From contig JBBAEV010000004.1 in the NCBI GenBank assembly GCA_041655735.1, positions 1 to 46,167 on the forward strand: a DNA stretch of 46,167 nucleotides. Direction: 5' to 3'. Of this stretch, positions 1-9,383 are shown piece after piece (the stretch's first letter is position 1; each line of letters opens with the position of its first letter). Under the pieces are notes generated by a model. It did not search any database. It was not told the DNA's origin and worked only from the letters and a program-made list of their open reading frames with translations. Source of the stretch: JBBAEV01 sp041655735. Lineage in GTDB: Bacteria; Bacillota_I; Bacilli_A; RF39; UBA660. Position numbers and translations under genes: made by a program.

Positions 1-1539
1 TGCATATTTATAGACATAAAACGGACTTTTAAAAAAGTGAGAAACATAAGCCCATATTAGTCTTTTTAAATAATCTTTATTTAAATTAAGATCATAATAT
101 TCTTTATATAATTTTATAAATATATCTGATAATGTCTTTTCCGTAATAGCTTCTCCTTTTAAGAATAATGAATGAGCTTCATATTCATAATCCGCAAACA
201 TAACTTGGCGATAAAAAGTTGCGACTAATCTATCTATCATTGTTTGAAGTAAATAAATTTTTTCGTTTTTATCATTAGACTTTTCTATTAAATAATCTAA
301 AACGATTCTTTCTAAAAAGGTTGAAGCTACCTCAGCTACAAATATAGAATAACTATAAGTAGCATATGGTTGACCTTCCATTGCATATAAAGTATGAACA
401 GAATGACCTGCTTCATGCGCTAAAGTTTCTACGTCATTTAAAGTCTCTTCAAAATTAAGTAAGATGTAAGGATGAGATAAATAAGTCCCCCAAGCATATG
501 CTCCATTACATTTATTAGAATTACTTTTTACATCAATATATCCATCTTGCATTACTTTTCTAACCTTTTCTTGATAATCTATTGGTGTGCTTTTTACTGC
601 GTCTAAAACTATACTCTTTGCTTCTTCATAACTATATTTTTTATCATTTTTTACAAGAGGTACAAATCTATCAAAAGCATAATACTCTTTTAATTCTAAT
701 ACTCTCTTTCTTAACGAAATATATTTTTTTAAAGATTTAGTTCCTTTTTTGGTTATTTTTATTAAATTAGTATATACCTCTATTGGTATTTTTTCAGCAT
801 CTAAAAATAAATTTAAAAAAGAATCATATTTCCTAGCTTTCATAATCGCAATGTTTTTCTTTATAATAGCCCCATAGATGTTAGCATATGTTGTTTTATT
901 ATCTTCTAATGTACTATATAAAGCCTCAAATACTTTTTTTCTATCTTCCTGTTTCTCTAACTTTAATAAAAAGCTAGTATAATTTTGACTACTAATTTCT
1001 ATTTCTTTACCATCGCTTAATTTAACTTTTTGCGGTTTAGCATCAGCAATAGATAATGCATTATATATACTCGAAGGCATTCCATAAAACAATGAAAAAT
1101 ATGAAAGTAATTGCTCTTGTTCTTTATCTAATATGTGTTTTTGTTCATTAAATAAACTTTCAAAAGGATATTTATATTCTTTTAATTTTTTACTTTTATT
1201 AATATAACTAAACACTATTTTTTCACCAATAGAAATAATTTCTGGATCAACCCATGATAATTTTTCAGATACTTTCGATAACAATAATTGTATTTTTTGT
1301 AATCTTGCCTCTTTTTCTTGATCCTTCATATTTAAATCATAACTCATTTTAGCATAAGGAAATAATTCATATAATTTTATTTCTAAAGTCTCTCTTTTTG
1401 TAAGAAATTCTTCAAATATTTCAAAACTATTAAGTTTATTTTTATATTCCTCTAATTCTTTTAATAATTTTTCACATTCTTTATAATCTTTTCCCCATGC
1501 CTTTTCATCTTTATATATATCAGTAAGATCCCATTTCAT
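1..1539 (-). CDS. pepF: Oligoendopeptidase F (partial, C-terminus beyond window)
   Basis: This is an M3-family zinc metallopeptidase that cleaves short peptides in the cytoplasm. The first 513 codons are present, starting MKWDLTDIYKDEKAW, and the gene runs off the left edge with its frame open. The catalytic zinc motif HEAGH lies at residues 375-379, in the context ETLAHEAGHSVHTLYA. This matches the M3B oligoendopeptidase F family, usually about 560-600 aa, so some 50-90 residues are missing. The start ATG is one base after the gltX stop, and the SD-like AAGGAGAGA lies inside the end of gltX, so the two genes are probably translated from one transcript. The family assignment is firm; the symbol pepF is by similarity. 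Confidence 0.92.
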   Translation of the reverse strand, partial: MKWDLTDIYKDEKAWGKDYKECEKLLKELEEYKNKLNSFEIFEEFLTKRETLEIKLYELFPYAKMSYDLNMKDQEKEARLQKIQLLLSKVSEKLSWVDPEIISIGEKIVFSYINKSKKLKEYKYPFESLFNEQKHILDKEQEQLLSYFSLFYGMPSSIYNALSIADAKPQKVKLSDGKEIEISSQNYTSFLLKLEKQEDRKKVFEALYSTLEDNKTTYANIYGAIIKKNIAIMKARKYDSFLNLFLDAEKIPIEVYTNLIKITKKGTKSLKKYISLRKRVLELKEYYAFDRFVPLVKNDKKYSYEEAKSIVLDAVKSTPIDYQEKVRKVMQDGYIDVKSNSNKCNGAYAWGTYLSHPYILLNFEETLNDVETLAHEAGHSVHTLYAMEGQPYATYSYSIFVAEVASTFLERIVLDYLIEKSNDKNEKIYLLQTMIDRLVATFYRQVMFADYEYEAHSLFLKGEAITEKTLSDIFIKLYKEYYDLNLNKDYLKRLIWAYVSHFFKSPFYVYKYA

Positions 1540-1540
1540 A

Positions 1541-2977
1541 TTATATCTCTCCTTGTAATCTTTTTAATACCTCGTCTTTTCCAAATAAATATATTGTTTT
1601 AGGTAATTCTGGTCCATGCATCTTTCCTGATACTGCTATTCTAATAGGCATATAAAGCATTTGTCCCTTAGCCCCAACTTCTTCCTTAACTTCGTTAATA
1701 ATTGTTTTAATATTATCAGGATTCCATTCATCTATATTTATTATTTTCTCTTTAAATGCATTTATAACCTCTTTTACTCCATCTTGATCCATAAACTCTT
1801 TTGCCTCAAAATTTAATTCTTTATCCTTAAAGAATAATGATGATATTTCTACTATTTCAGCTCCATAACTTATTTCATTTTGATATAAAGATATTAATTC
1901 TTTTAACCATTTATTATTTTTATTACTTAATTCATATATCTTTTCTAAATGGGGAACAGTTATATTATATAATTCATCAATACTAAGCCCCTTAATATAA
2001 TGAGAATTAATCCAATTTAATTTATCTATATCAAAAATACCAGGGGCTTTATTAATACGCTTAACATCAAATTTACTAATTAATTCATTCATTGTAAATA
2101 TTTCTTGATTATCTTCTGGGCTCCAACCTAATAAAGCTAAATAATTTAAAATGGCCTGTGGTAAATACCCTTTGTTAATTAAATCTTGAAATGAAGCGTC
2201 CCCATTTCTTTTACTAAGTTTGTTGGTTTCATCTTTCATAACTGGAGGAACATGAATATATATAGGAATATCCCAACCATAGGCTTCATATAAAAGATTA
2301 TATTTTGGAGTAGAACTCAAATATTCATTACCTCTAATAACATGAGTTATTTCCATCAAATGATCATCTATAACATTAGCAAAATTATAAGTTGGATAAC
2401 TATCCGATTTTAATAATATTTGATCTTCCAACAATTTGTTTTCAAAAGATATTTCACCATACACTAAATCATTATAAGTTGTTGTCCCTTCTTTTGGCAT
2501 AATTTGCCTAATAACATATTTTTCCCCATTTTTTATTTTTTCTTCTATTTCTTCTTGAGAAAGTTTTTTACAACACCCGTCATAAAGAAAAGCAACCTTA
2601 TTTTCTTCCGCCTTTTTTCTAAGACTATCTAATCTTTCTTCACTACAAAAGCAATAATAAGCTTTCCCCATTTCAACTAACTTTTCAGCATATTCTTTAT
2701 ATATGTTTTGTTTTACTCTTTCACTTTGTATATATGGTCCAAAAGCACCACCATTTTTAGGACTTTCATCTATTTTAAAACCACACATATCTAGTGTTTC
2801 ATAAATAATATCTGTTGCGCCTTCAACATATCTTTCTTGATCAGTATCTTCTATTCTTAAAATAAATTCGCCATTATTGTGTTTCGCGATTAAATATTCA
2901 TAAAGAGCTGTCCTTAAATTACCAACATGCATATACCCTGTTGGACTTGGCGCAAATCTTGTTCTTACTTTTTTCAT
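1541..2977 (-). CDS. gltX: Glutamate--tRNA ligase
   Basis: This class I aminoacyl-tRNA synthetase charges tRNA-Glu (and perhaps tRNA-Gln where GatCAB is used). It is 478 aa, a normal length for bacterial GluRS. The HIGH-type motif is in SPTGYMHVGN (residues 11-20) and the KMSKS-type motif is KLSKR (253-257). C109 and C111 with Y132 and C136 match the CxC...YxxxC zinc site of some GluRS enzymes. The start ATG follows AAAGGTGATAAT. The gene lies just after the clpC terminator and directly before pepF. A TATAAT sits at 2999-3004 upstream, so it may have its own promoter, but I see no good -35. clpC and gltX are also near neighbours in Bacillus. Confidence 0.97.
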   Translation of the reverse strand: MKKVRTRFAPSPTGYMHVGNLRTALYEYLIAKHNNGEFILRIEDTDQERYVEGATDIIYETLDMCGFKIDESPKNGGAFGPYIQSERVKQNIYKEYAEKLVEMGKAYYCFCSEERLDSLRKKAEENKVAFLYDGCCKKLSQEEIEEKIKNGEKYVIRQIMPKEGTTTYNDLVYGEISFENKLLEDQILLKSDSYPTYNFANVIDDHLMEITHVIRGNEYLSSTPKYNLLYEAYGWDIPIYIHVPPVMKDETNKLSKRNGDASFQDLINKGYLPQAILNYLALLGWSPEDNQEIFTMNELISKFDVKRINKAPGIFDIDKLNWINSHYIKGLSIDELYNITVPHLEKIYELSNKNNKWLKELISLYQNEISYGAEIVEISSLFFKDKELNFEAKEFMDQDGVKEVINAFKEKIINIDEWNPDNIKTIINEVKEEVGAKGQMLYMPIRIAVSGKMHGPELPKTIYLFGKDEVLKRLQGEI

Positions 2978-3010
2978 ATTATCACCTTTTCTAAAGTTAT
3001 TATAACATAA

Positions 3011-3040
3011 TATATAAAAAGAGAATAAATATTCTCTTTT
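3011..3040 (-). terminator. Intrinsic terminator after clpC
   Basis: A 10-bp perfect hairpin, AAAAGAGAAT / ATTCTCTTTT with loop AAAT on the plus strand (3017-3040), is followed on the minus strand by TTTTTATA. The right plus-strand arm overlaps the last bases of clpC. Confidence 0.8.
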
Positions 3041-5366
3041 ATACTACAACATATTTAAGCTCATTATAATCTATTTCAATATTATTTTTATTTTTATTTA
3101 TGTAAGAATCTATAATTATACTTTCTACTTTATCTATAATAACTTTATTTACTTTTCTAGTTCCATACTCTTTATACATTGATTCTTCTAATATTTGGTT
3201 TTTAACATTATCACTTATCTCAACATTTATATTCTTATCAGCAAACTTACTTTTCATCTTATTTAATTCCTTATCAATTATTTTTAAAATATTAGCCTTA
3301 GAAAGTTTATTAAAAATAATATATTTATCAATCCTATTAACAAAAGATGTATCTAACTCCTCCTTCAATATATTCATAATTTTACTATCATTATCATTAA
3401 AACCTACTACTTTTTTATTAAAACCAATATTAGAAGTCATTATAATAATTAAATTATCAAATCTAATAACTTTACCTTTAGAATCCTTTATCTTACCTTC
3501 ATCTAATATTTGATAAAAAAGTTTAATTATAGAAGGATGTGCTTTTTCTATTTCATCCAATAATAATACAGAATAAGGATTATCCTTGATTTTTTCTAAC
3601 ATATTTTTATTATCATCATAACCAACATATCCAGGAGGAGATCCTATTATTTTACTTATCGAGTGTCCTTCTGCATATTCACTCATATCAAGTCTAACAA
3701 AATTATTTTCTCCAACTAGATTACTACCATACAATTTGGCTAAACAAGTTTTACCTACTCCAGTAGGACCCAAAAATATAAAAGAATATGGTCTTTCTTC
3801 ATCTTTAAATCCTAGTTTTATTCTTTTAGTTATATTAAGTAATTCATCTATTGCTTTTTTCTGACCTATTATATTAGAAGAAAGTACATTCTCTAACTGT
3901 TTTAATACTTTTTTATCTTCATCTAATATTTCATAGATAGGAATCTTTGTTTTAATATTGATAACTTCTGCCACATCTTGTTTATCTACATTTTTTCTAT
4001 TGCTTTTTATTTGTTTTAATTTTAAATCATTAATCATAGTCATTACTTCTTTTTCTTTAATTCTGTATTCATATGCTTTTTCAAAATTTTGATCAATAAT
4101 ACATTTATTTTTAGCTTCAATTATTTTGTTTAATTTCATATCTAATTTATTAGTATCATCATTTTTATTTATTTTTTTTAAAGCTACTCGCGCACATACC
4201 TCATCTAAAACATCAATAGCTTTATCTGGCTGTTTTCTATCATAAATATATTTATTAGATAGTTTTATTATCAAATCAATAATTTCATTATTGATAAAAA
4301 CACCATGAAAAGATTCATATATATCCTTAATACCTAATAATATTTCTCTAACCTCATTAATTCCGGGTTCATCTACAAAAACCTTTTGGAACCTTCTTTC
4401 TAATGCCCCATCTTGATCAATATATTTTTTAAACTCATCTATGGTAGTAGCACCAATACATCTAAATTTACCTCTGGCTAAAGCAGGCTTTAAAATATTA
4501 GAAGCATCTATTGCGCCTTCAGCACCACCTGCCCCCACTATAGTATGAATTTCGTCTATAAATAAAATAATGTTTTCATTATCTTCTATTTCTTTTAATA
4601 TTTTTCTAACCCTTTCTTCAAATTCACCACGATATTTTGTACCTGCCACAACTGTAGCCATATCAAGAGATAATACTCTTTTATCTTTTAAACAAGACGG
4701 AACATTACCATTAATAATAGTTCTGCTTAGCTCCTCAACAATAGCTGTTTTACCTACCCCTGCATCACCTATTAAAATAGGATTGTTTTTTGTGCGACGA
4801 AGAAGTATTTCGATAATACGTGCCACCTCTTTTTCTCTGCCTATAACTGGATCAATCTCTCCATCACTAACTTTTTTTGTTAAATCTGTCGCAAGATCAT
4901 CTATTAATAATTTCTTGCTTTTTTTATTAATATTATTTAATTTGTTATTTTTTGAAATTTCACTATATAATTTATCAATGTTAATTCCCATACCTAAAAA
5001 TAATCTTATCGCAACGCCCTCTCCTTCATCTAATAAACTAGTAAATAAATGACATATTGTCACTTCTCCATTATTGTTGCCCTTACTATCTAAAATGGCA
5101 TTTTCAATAACTCTTTTTAATAGTGGTGTATATAAATACCATTCACTCTTTTCCTTGCCTTCTCCAATTTTATCTTTTATTTCACTTTTAAATTTTTTAT
5201 AAGTCAAACCATACTCATTTAATTTCATAGTAATTTCATTATTTTCGTTTTTTAATATAGCGAGAACTAAATGCTCAGTTCCAATATACGGATGCTTTAA
5301 AGATATCATTTCTTTTTTAGCTAATACCATTACTTTCTGACTTTCTTCTGTGAATTTTCCAAACAT
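3039..5366 (-). CDS. clpC: ATP-dependent Clp protease ATPase subunit ClpC
   Basis: This AAA+ unfoldase feeds proteins to ClpP and handles regulated proteolysis and heat-shock protein quality control. At 775 aa it is slightly shorter than B. subtilis ClpC (about 810). The order is: N-terminal Clp repeats (about 1-140), first AAA+ domain with Walker A GDAGVGKT (200-207) and Walker B LFIDEIH (about 268-274), a UVR/M-type middle segment (about 415-450, KCIIDQNFEKAYEYR), and second AAA+ domain with GPTGVGKT (533-540) and LLLDEIEKAHP. The SD AAAGGAGG precedes ATG. The gene stands alone: the ctsR-mcsA-mcsB genes that precede clpC in Bacillus are missing, and no GGTCAAA CtsR heptads are visible. A strong inverted repeat covers its promoter instead. 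Confidence 0.96.
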   Translation of the reverse strand: MFGKFTEESQKVMVLAKKEMISLKHPYIGTEHLVLAILKNENNEITMKLNEYGLTYKKFKSEIKDKIGEGKEKSEWYLYTPLLKRVIENAILDSKGNNNGEVTICHLFTSLLDEGEGVAIRLFLGMGINIDKLYSEISKNNKLNNINKKSKKLLIDDLATDLTKKVSDGEIDPVIGREKEVARIIEILLRRTKNNPILIGDAGVGKTAIVEELSRTIINGNVPSCLKDKRVLSLDMATVVAGTKYRGEFEERVRKILKEIEDNENIILFIDEIHTIVGAGGAEGAIDASNILKPALARGKFRCIGATTIDEFKKYIDQDGALERRFQKVFVDEPGINEVREILLGIKDIYESFHGVFINNEIIDLIIKLSNKYIYDRKQPDKAIDVLDEVCARVALKKINKNDDTNKLDMKLNKIIEAKNKCIIDQNFEKAYEYRIKEKEVMTMINDLKLKQIKSNRKNVDKQDVAEVINIKTKIPIYEILDEDKKVLKQLENVLSSNIIGQKKAIDELLNITKRIKLGFKDEERPYSFIFLGPTGVGKTCLAKLYGSNLVGENNFVRLDMSEYAEGHSISKIIGSPPGYVGYDDNKNMLEKIKDNPYSVLLLDEIEKAHPSIIKLFYQILDEGKIKDSKGKVIRFDNLIIIMTSNIGFNKKVVGFNDNDSKIMNILKEELDTSFVNRIDKYIIFNKLSKANILKIIDKELNKMKSKFADKNINVEISDNVKNQILEESMYKEYGTRKVNKVIIDKVESIIIDSYINKNKNNIEIDYNELKYVVV

Positions 5367-5384
5367 TTAAATCCTCCTTTATAC

Positions 5385-5425
5385 TTTATTCTATGCAGAA
5401 TAAATTAATCTATAAAATTTTTCAA
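5385..5425 (-). promoter_or_regulatory. clpC promoter with overlapping inverted repeat (candidate operator)
   Basis: Read on the minus strand, TTGAAA (5425-5420) and TATTCT (5402-5397) are 17 bp apart, a plausible SigA promoter about 30 bp upstream of the clpC SD. An 8-bp perfect inverted repeat, TTTATTCT-ATGC-AGAATAAA (5385-5404), covers the -10 and the likely start point, where a repressor would sit. It does not match the CtsR or CIRCE operators. The promoter is likely; the operator is an inference from its position. Confidence 0.5.
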
Positions 5426-5428
5426 AAT

Positions 5429-5455
5429 AAAAAAACCGCAATTATGCGATTTTTA
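5429..5455 (-). terminator. Intrinsic terminator after the unknown gene at 5453
   Basis: On the plus strand AAAAA-C-CGCA, loop ATTA, TGCG-A-TTTTT forms a stem with one C/A mismatch. On the minus strand it ends in a T-rich tract. It includes the stop codon of the upstream gene and separates it from the clpC promoter. Confidence 0.6.
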
Positions 5456-5761
5456 TGCAACTTTTCTCTCTTGATTATCATACTCAGAGCCTAAAAGGTT
5501 GTGACCGGAGGTATAAACTCTTTGAATGCCTTTTACTACGCTTGGTACTAAATTAGAATCATTGTACATAGTTTGTATTTGCCTTTTCGTCTCCTTTATT
5601 TCTTTCATTCTGTCATACTCTAGACTTGTAAAAAAGTCTCTAATATCAGAAAAAGAAAGATCAGAAAAGGATTTACCTGTAAAAGTTTCTATTGCGCCAG
5701 TTGGTAACTCATCGTATTGTAATTTTTGTATAGCATATTCCTGATATTCTCTTTCTCCCAC
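5453..5761 (-). CDS. Hypothetical protein, about 102 aa
   Basis: I do not recognise this protein. It is soluble, with no membrane segment or signal peptide, and rich in charged residues and aromatics (MGEREYQEYAIQKLQYDELP at the start, VYTSGHNLLGSEYDNQERK near the end). A GTG at 5770 is possible (three codons longer, stops just upstream), but I chose the GTG at 5761 because AGGTGG lies 5 bp before it, while the first GTG has no SD. It has its own terminator and sits between the YfcC-type transporter and clpC, co-directional with both. The alternating acidic and basic pattern suggests a helical protein. No function can be proposed. Confidence 0.75.
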   Translation of the reverse strand: MGEREYQEYAIQKLQYDELPTGAIETFTGKSFSDLSFSDIRDFFTSLEYDRMKEIKETKRQIQTMYNDSNLVPSVVKGIQRVYTSGHNLLGSEYDNQERKVA

Positions 5762-5811
5762 ATATACCACCTATCATTAGCATAATACAAAAAAATAGAA
5801 ATATAAATAAA

Positions 5812-5836
5812 AAAGGAAAACTTTTTGTTTTCCTTT
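5812..5836 (-). terminator. Intrinsic terminator after the YfcC-type transporter
   Basis: A 10-bp perfect hairpin, AAAGGAAAAC / GTTTTCCTTT with a 5-nt loop, is followed on the minus strand by TTTTATTTATA. It overlaps the stop codon region of the transporter gene. Confidence 0.8.
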
Positions 5837-7229
5837 ACACTAATACCATTATTGTTAATATAGCAATAACCACTAATAATATTTCTAAAAATAATTTACC
5901 AATATATTTTAACCATTTTCCATAAGATGTATCAGTATAAGCCAAACTAGTTAATAATATTAAACTAGTAGGTGCTACAAACATTATTACCCCAAAAACC
6001 GCTTGGAATATAACTCCCATTTGACCATTAACAGCGCTATCATTAATAATAGCGGTAGCTGCTGGTAATGTATATGCTGCTGCATATGGTAAATAAACAA
6101 ACATTGTTGATTGAATCATTCCGTTTAAAGCCATTGTAAGGTAATTAAATTTACCCCCTAATAACCAATCCAATATAGTTATATTAATTTGATTATTATA
6201 AGCAATTAAGAAAATGATATTTATTAAAATTATTACTGCGACAACTGGAATTACTTTTTTAATACCATCAACAACACTCTCAATAACATCATTTAATTTT
6301 ACCTTATAAATGATACCTAATAATACTATCATAAATAATAGTATTATTGATAAATCGCTTAGCCACCAACCACCAAACGGAGAAGATCCTCCAAATAATT
6401 GTTCAAAAATATAGAAGTTTCCGATATGAATTCCCATAACCCAATTGTGAAAATTAGTGAACACATTGGTATTAAACGCAAAATCCCAAGAAACATAGCC
6501 CAATATTGATATAACTGCTATAAATGCAAGTATTGCAATTACAGGCCATAAGCAAACCTTTACTTTTTTCTTAGATAATAATAATGGATCTTCTACTGCT
6601 TCTTTCTCTTCTTTACTTTCAATTCTTTTAGCATAATTTAATGTATAAGATACTAATAAATACATTGGAATTATAAATAAAAATATTTTTACTAATATTT
6701 CAGCATTAAATTCTAACCCTAAAACCGAGTTTAAAACTCCAGCTCCATAATAACCAAGGGTTGAGCCAATTAAACCAACTAATATTGCACCAACGGTTGA
6801 AGATAAAGCAACCATTTTATCATATCCCATTGATAATATTATTGATATTATCAGTGGAATAAAAATAAATAATTCAATTGTCAAACCACTAATCGATGTA
6901 ATAAATCCAAGAACAACCATTAACCCCACTAGAAACCATTTTTCTTTTCCTTTAAATATTTCAGTAATTTTTTCTAACAGACTACGATAAGCTCCTATTT
7001 TATTCAAGATGCCATAAAATGCACCTATTAAAATAATAAATAAAATATAATCCCCAAAAAAAGCTATCGAATCATTAGGAAAATTAAATAATTCCCATAA
7101 TCCAACCATTGATCTTTCCCCTGTTGCTACTGTTGCCCCATCAAAAGTACTAGTTGGTATTATCCATGTTAAGAATACTAATACTAAAATTGAAATTGAC
7201 AACACTTTTAATAAACCATATTTTTTCAT
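5835..7229 (-). CDS. YfcC/DcuC-family membrane transporter
   Basis: This is a polytopic inner-membrane carrier of 464 aa with roughly 11-12 hydrophobic segments. It opens with MKKYGLLKVLSISILVLVFL and a following TWIIPTSTF stretch typical of YfcC-like (C4-dicarboxylate/basic amino acid, DcuC superfamily) proteins. A hydrophilic loop with ESKEEKEAVEDPLL (about 203-220) divides the two halves, and each half carries a Gly-rich repeat-like region (AFYGILNKIGAY; NGQMGVIFQAVFG). The SD ATAGGAGGTAAAA precedes ATG. The substrate cannot be read from sequence: annotated homologues are called arginine/ornithine antiporter, C4-dicarboxylate carrier or simply YfcC. It lies after lysS, with about 70 bp between, and ends in its own terminator. 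Confidence 0.85.
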   Translation of the reverse strand: MKKYGLLKVLSISILVLVFLTWIIPTSTFDGATVATGERSMVGLWELFNFPNDSIAFFGDYILFIILIGAFYGILNKIGAYRSLLEKITEIFKGKEKWFLVGLMVVLGFITSISGLTIELFIFIPLIISIILSMGYDKMVALSSTVGAILVGLIGSTLGYYGAGVLNSVLGLEFNAEILVKIFLFIIPMYLLVSYTLNYAKRIESKEEKEAVEDPLLLSKKKVKVCLWPVIAILAFIAVISILGYVSWDFAFNTNVFTNFHNWVMGIHIGNFYIFEQLFGGSSPFGGWWLSDLSIILLFMIVLLGIIYKVKLNDVIESVVDGIKKVIPVVAVIILINIIFLIAYNNQINITILDWLLGGKFNYLTMALNGMIQSTMFVYLPYAAAYTLPAATAIINDSAVNGQMGVIFQAVFGVIMFVAPTSLILLTSLAYTDTSYGKWLKYIGKLFLEILLVVIAILTIMVLV

Positions 7230-7299
7230 TTTTACCTCCTATTGTAATTATATCATAATTATAAAAAATATATTAATTTTTATTAAAATAATATATTAA

Positions 7300-8775
7300 T
7301 TATTTATCAAGAGGTTTCATTAAAGGAAAAACAACACATTCTCTAATTGGTCTATCCATTAAAATTGAGAATAATCTTTCTGACACCCCAAAACCGAAAG
7401 CTGGTGGCATACCATATTCAAGCGCTTCAATAAATTCCGCATCATGTTCATGAGCTTCCGTATCGCCAGCTTCAGCCATTTTTCTTTGTTCGATAAAACG
7501 AGACTCTAAATCAATTGGGTCATTCAATTCAGAATAACCATTACCCATTTCAGAACCAGCAATAATAATTTGAAATTGAGCAACCTTACGTGGATCTTCT
7601 TTTAATCTTTTAGGAAGTGGATTTAACTCTACTGGTTGTCCTACTAAGAAACCCGGACCTCCTATTGTTTTACGAACTGTTTTCCACAATATATCAACTA
7701 AACGCCAATATAAAATTTTATCATTAAACTCAATCCCATTTTTCTTTAAGTAATCCATTATTTCTTCTTCCGTTGCTTCATAAATACTAATGCCTGTTTT
7801 TTCTTTAATAATTGTTTCAAAATCATATATTTCCCATTCGTCATTCATATCAATTTCAAAACCTCTAGAAGTAAATTTAGAAGTACCTAAAACATTTTTA
7901 GTAACACTCCTATACATTTCTTTAACGAATTCCATCCCATCTTTATAATCAACATAGGCCCAATAAAACTCCATTTGTGTATAATCTTGTAAATGTTCAG
8001 GACTTATTCCTTCATTACGAAATTGACGCCCTATTTCAAAAGTTTTATCATAACCAGCTACTAATAATTTTTTTTGCCATAATTCTCCCATTGAAATTCT
8101 TAAATAAACATCGATATCAAGTGCATTGTGATGAGTTTTAAATGGTGTTGCAGCAGCCCCACCAGCACTTGTTTCCAAAACTGGCGTTTCTACTTCTAAA
8201 AAACCGTCTGTAAGTAAATAATTACGAATTGTCGCCCAAAATATTTGTTTTTTCCTAAACAATTCCTTAACTTCAGAATCCATAATAATGTCTAAATAAC
8301 GTTTGCGCAATTTAATTTCCGAATCAGTAAGCCCATGATATTTCTCTGGGAGTGGTCTTAAAGCTTTAGTTAAATGCACATATTTCATTGCTTTAACACT
8401 TAATTCACCTGTGTTAGTTCTAAAGACAAAACCCTCAATACCAACAATATCACCTAAATCAGCAGCATCAAAAATCTCGTATTCATTTTCTCCAACAGCA
8501 TCTATACGGACATAAATTTGAATTTGACCATAATTATCTTGAATATGCATAAATCCAGCTTTACCTTTAACACGTTTAGTCATAATACGCCCTGCAATTT
8601 TAACTGATATATTCATTTCATGTAATTCTTCTTTTGTATATTTATCATATTGTTCTTTTATTGTTTTAGAATCACTAGTAATTCTAAATTGTCCACCAAA
8701 TGGATCAATTCCTTTTTTAGCTAAATTTTCAGCCTTTTCTCTTCTAACAACTTCTTGCTCTGTTAATTCTTCCAC
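7300..8775 (-). CDS. lysS: Lysine--tRNA ligase, class II (divergent motif 3)
   Basis: This class II synthetase charges tRNA-Lys. An N-terminal OB-fold anticodon-binding domain (about 55-160) is followed by the catalytic core with GGAAATPFKTHHNALD, motif 2 FRNEGISPEHLQDYTQMEFY and a C-terminal GMPPAFGFGVSERLF motif 3. The usual bacterial LysRS motif 3 reads GLGIDRL or GIGVDRL; here SER replaces the usual xDR, although the Arg is kept. The region reading RISMGELWQKKLL also differs from the standard RIAPELYLKRL. It is 491 aa from GTG at 8775, chosen because AGAGGTGAAAGAA precedes it; a GTG three codons earlier (8784) overlaps that SD. It follows the RDD gene after 11 bp. LysRS identity is firm; the subclass looks unusual for Bacilli. 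Confidence 0.95.
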   Translation of the reverse strand: MEELTEQEVVRREKAENLAKKGIDPFGGQFRITSDSKTIKEQYDKYTKEELHEMNISVKIAGRIMTKRVKGKAGFMHIQDNYGQIQIYVRIDAVGENEYEIFDAADLGDIVGIEGFVFRTNTGELSVKAMKYVHLTKALRPLPEKYHGLTDSEIKLRKRYLDIIMDSEVKELFRKKQIFWATIRNYLLTDGFLEVETPVLETSAGGAAATPFKTHHNALDIDVYLRISMGELWQKKLLVAGYDKTFEIGRQFRNEGISPEHLQDYTQMEFYWAYVDYKDGMEFVKEMYRSVTKNVLGTSKFTSRGFEIDMNDEWEIYDFETIIKEKTGISIYEATEEEIMDYLKKNGIEFNDKILYWRLVDILWKTVRKTIGGPGFLVGQPVELNPLPKRLKEDPRKVAQFQIIIAGSEMGNGYSELNDPIDLESRFIEQRKMAEAGDTEAHEHDAEFIEALEYGMPPAFGFGVSERLFSILMDRPIRECVVFPLMKPLDK

Positions 8776-8786
8776 TTCTTTCACCT

Positions 8787-9380
8787 CTAAACTTTTTCTG
8801 TAATAACTTTTGTTTTTCCTATCAAATCATGTAATCCCTTTTTATCTTTACGGTAAATTACCATGAACATTGATATAATTAATAATATTATTTGAATAAA
8901 TCCTAATACTGTTGAAAACACAAAGTAATTATATCCTTTTAATATAAAAATAAGCGCCATAGATAACATAGAATATATAATCCCATTTATTAATAAACTT
9001 CTAAACAATATATCATTAAGTTCTACCTTATTACCATCTTGTTTTACAACTCTTATTTTTAACAAACTTTTCCCTAATGTTTGACCATTATTTTTGAATT
9101 GAAATAAAACAAAATACCCAATTACCATAACAAAATTAATAATGGTTCTCAACAAATTATTATATTCTATTTCATATGTCACTTCACCATATTGATGCAT
9201 AATAATATTCATATCTATATCTTTTTCTAAAGACTTTTCAGCTATATTATTTAATTGTTCTTCTAAAACCACGTTATCGTTATTAGGAGGGAAAAATCCT
9301 AACACTAAACTAACAAGAAATCCTACTAATATTATATCAATTAAAAACGCTCCCAATCTTTTTACAAAACCCACTTCCAT
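8787..9380 (-). CDS. RDD-family membrane protein
   Basis: The 197-aa membrane protein has about four hydrophobic segments (about 12-30, 82-100, 130-150, 155-175). The RDD-type signatures are an opening FVKRLGAFLIDIILVGF (R, D) and the conserved middle QTLGKSLLKIRVVKQDG, followed by LHDLIGKTKVI near the C-terminus. RDD proteins are of mostly unknown function; some take part in Na+/H+ exchange or membrane homeostasis. It lies 3 bp after dusB and just before lysS, so the three genes are probably co-transcribed. The first part includes a polar loop of about 50 residues (PPNNDNVVLEEQLNN), larger than in minimal RDD proteins. The family call is good; the role is unknown. Confidence 0.85.
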   Translation of the reverse strand: MEVGFVKRLGAFLIDIILVGFLVSLVLGFFPPNNDNVVLEEQLNNIAEKSLEKDIDMNIIMHQYGEVTYEIEYNNLLRTIINFVMVIGYFVLFQFKNNGQTLGKSLLKIRVVKQDGNKVELNDILFRSLLINGIIYSMLSMALIFILKGYNYFVFSTVLGFIQIILLIISMFMVIYRKDKKGLHDLIGKTKVITEKV

Positions 9381-9383
9381 AAA

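Noticed and set aside
4570..5052. 160-codon open frame on the plus strand across clpC
   Set aside because: It is the antisense shadow of a conserved AAA+ gene, with no SD and a low-complexity Ser/Leu/Ile-rich product. The same applies to the other plus-strand frames over gyrA, dnaX, dnaA and dnaN.
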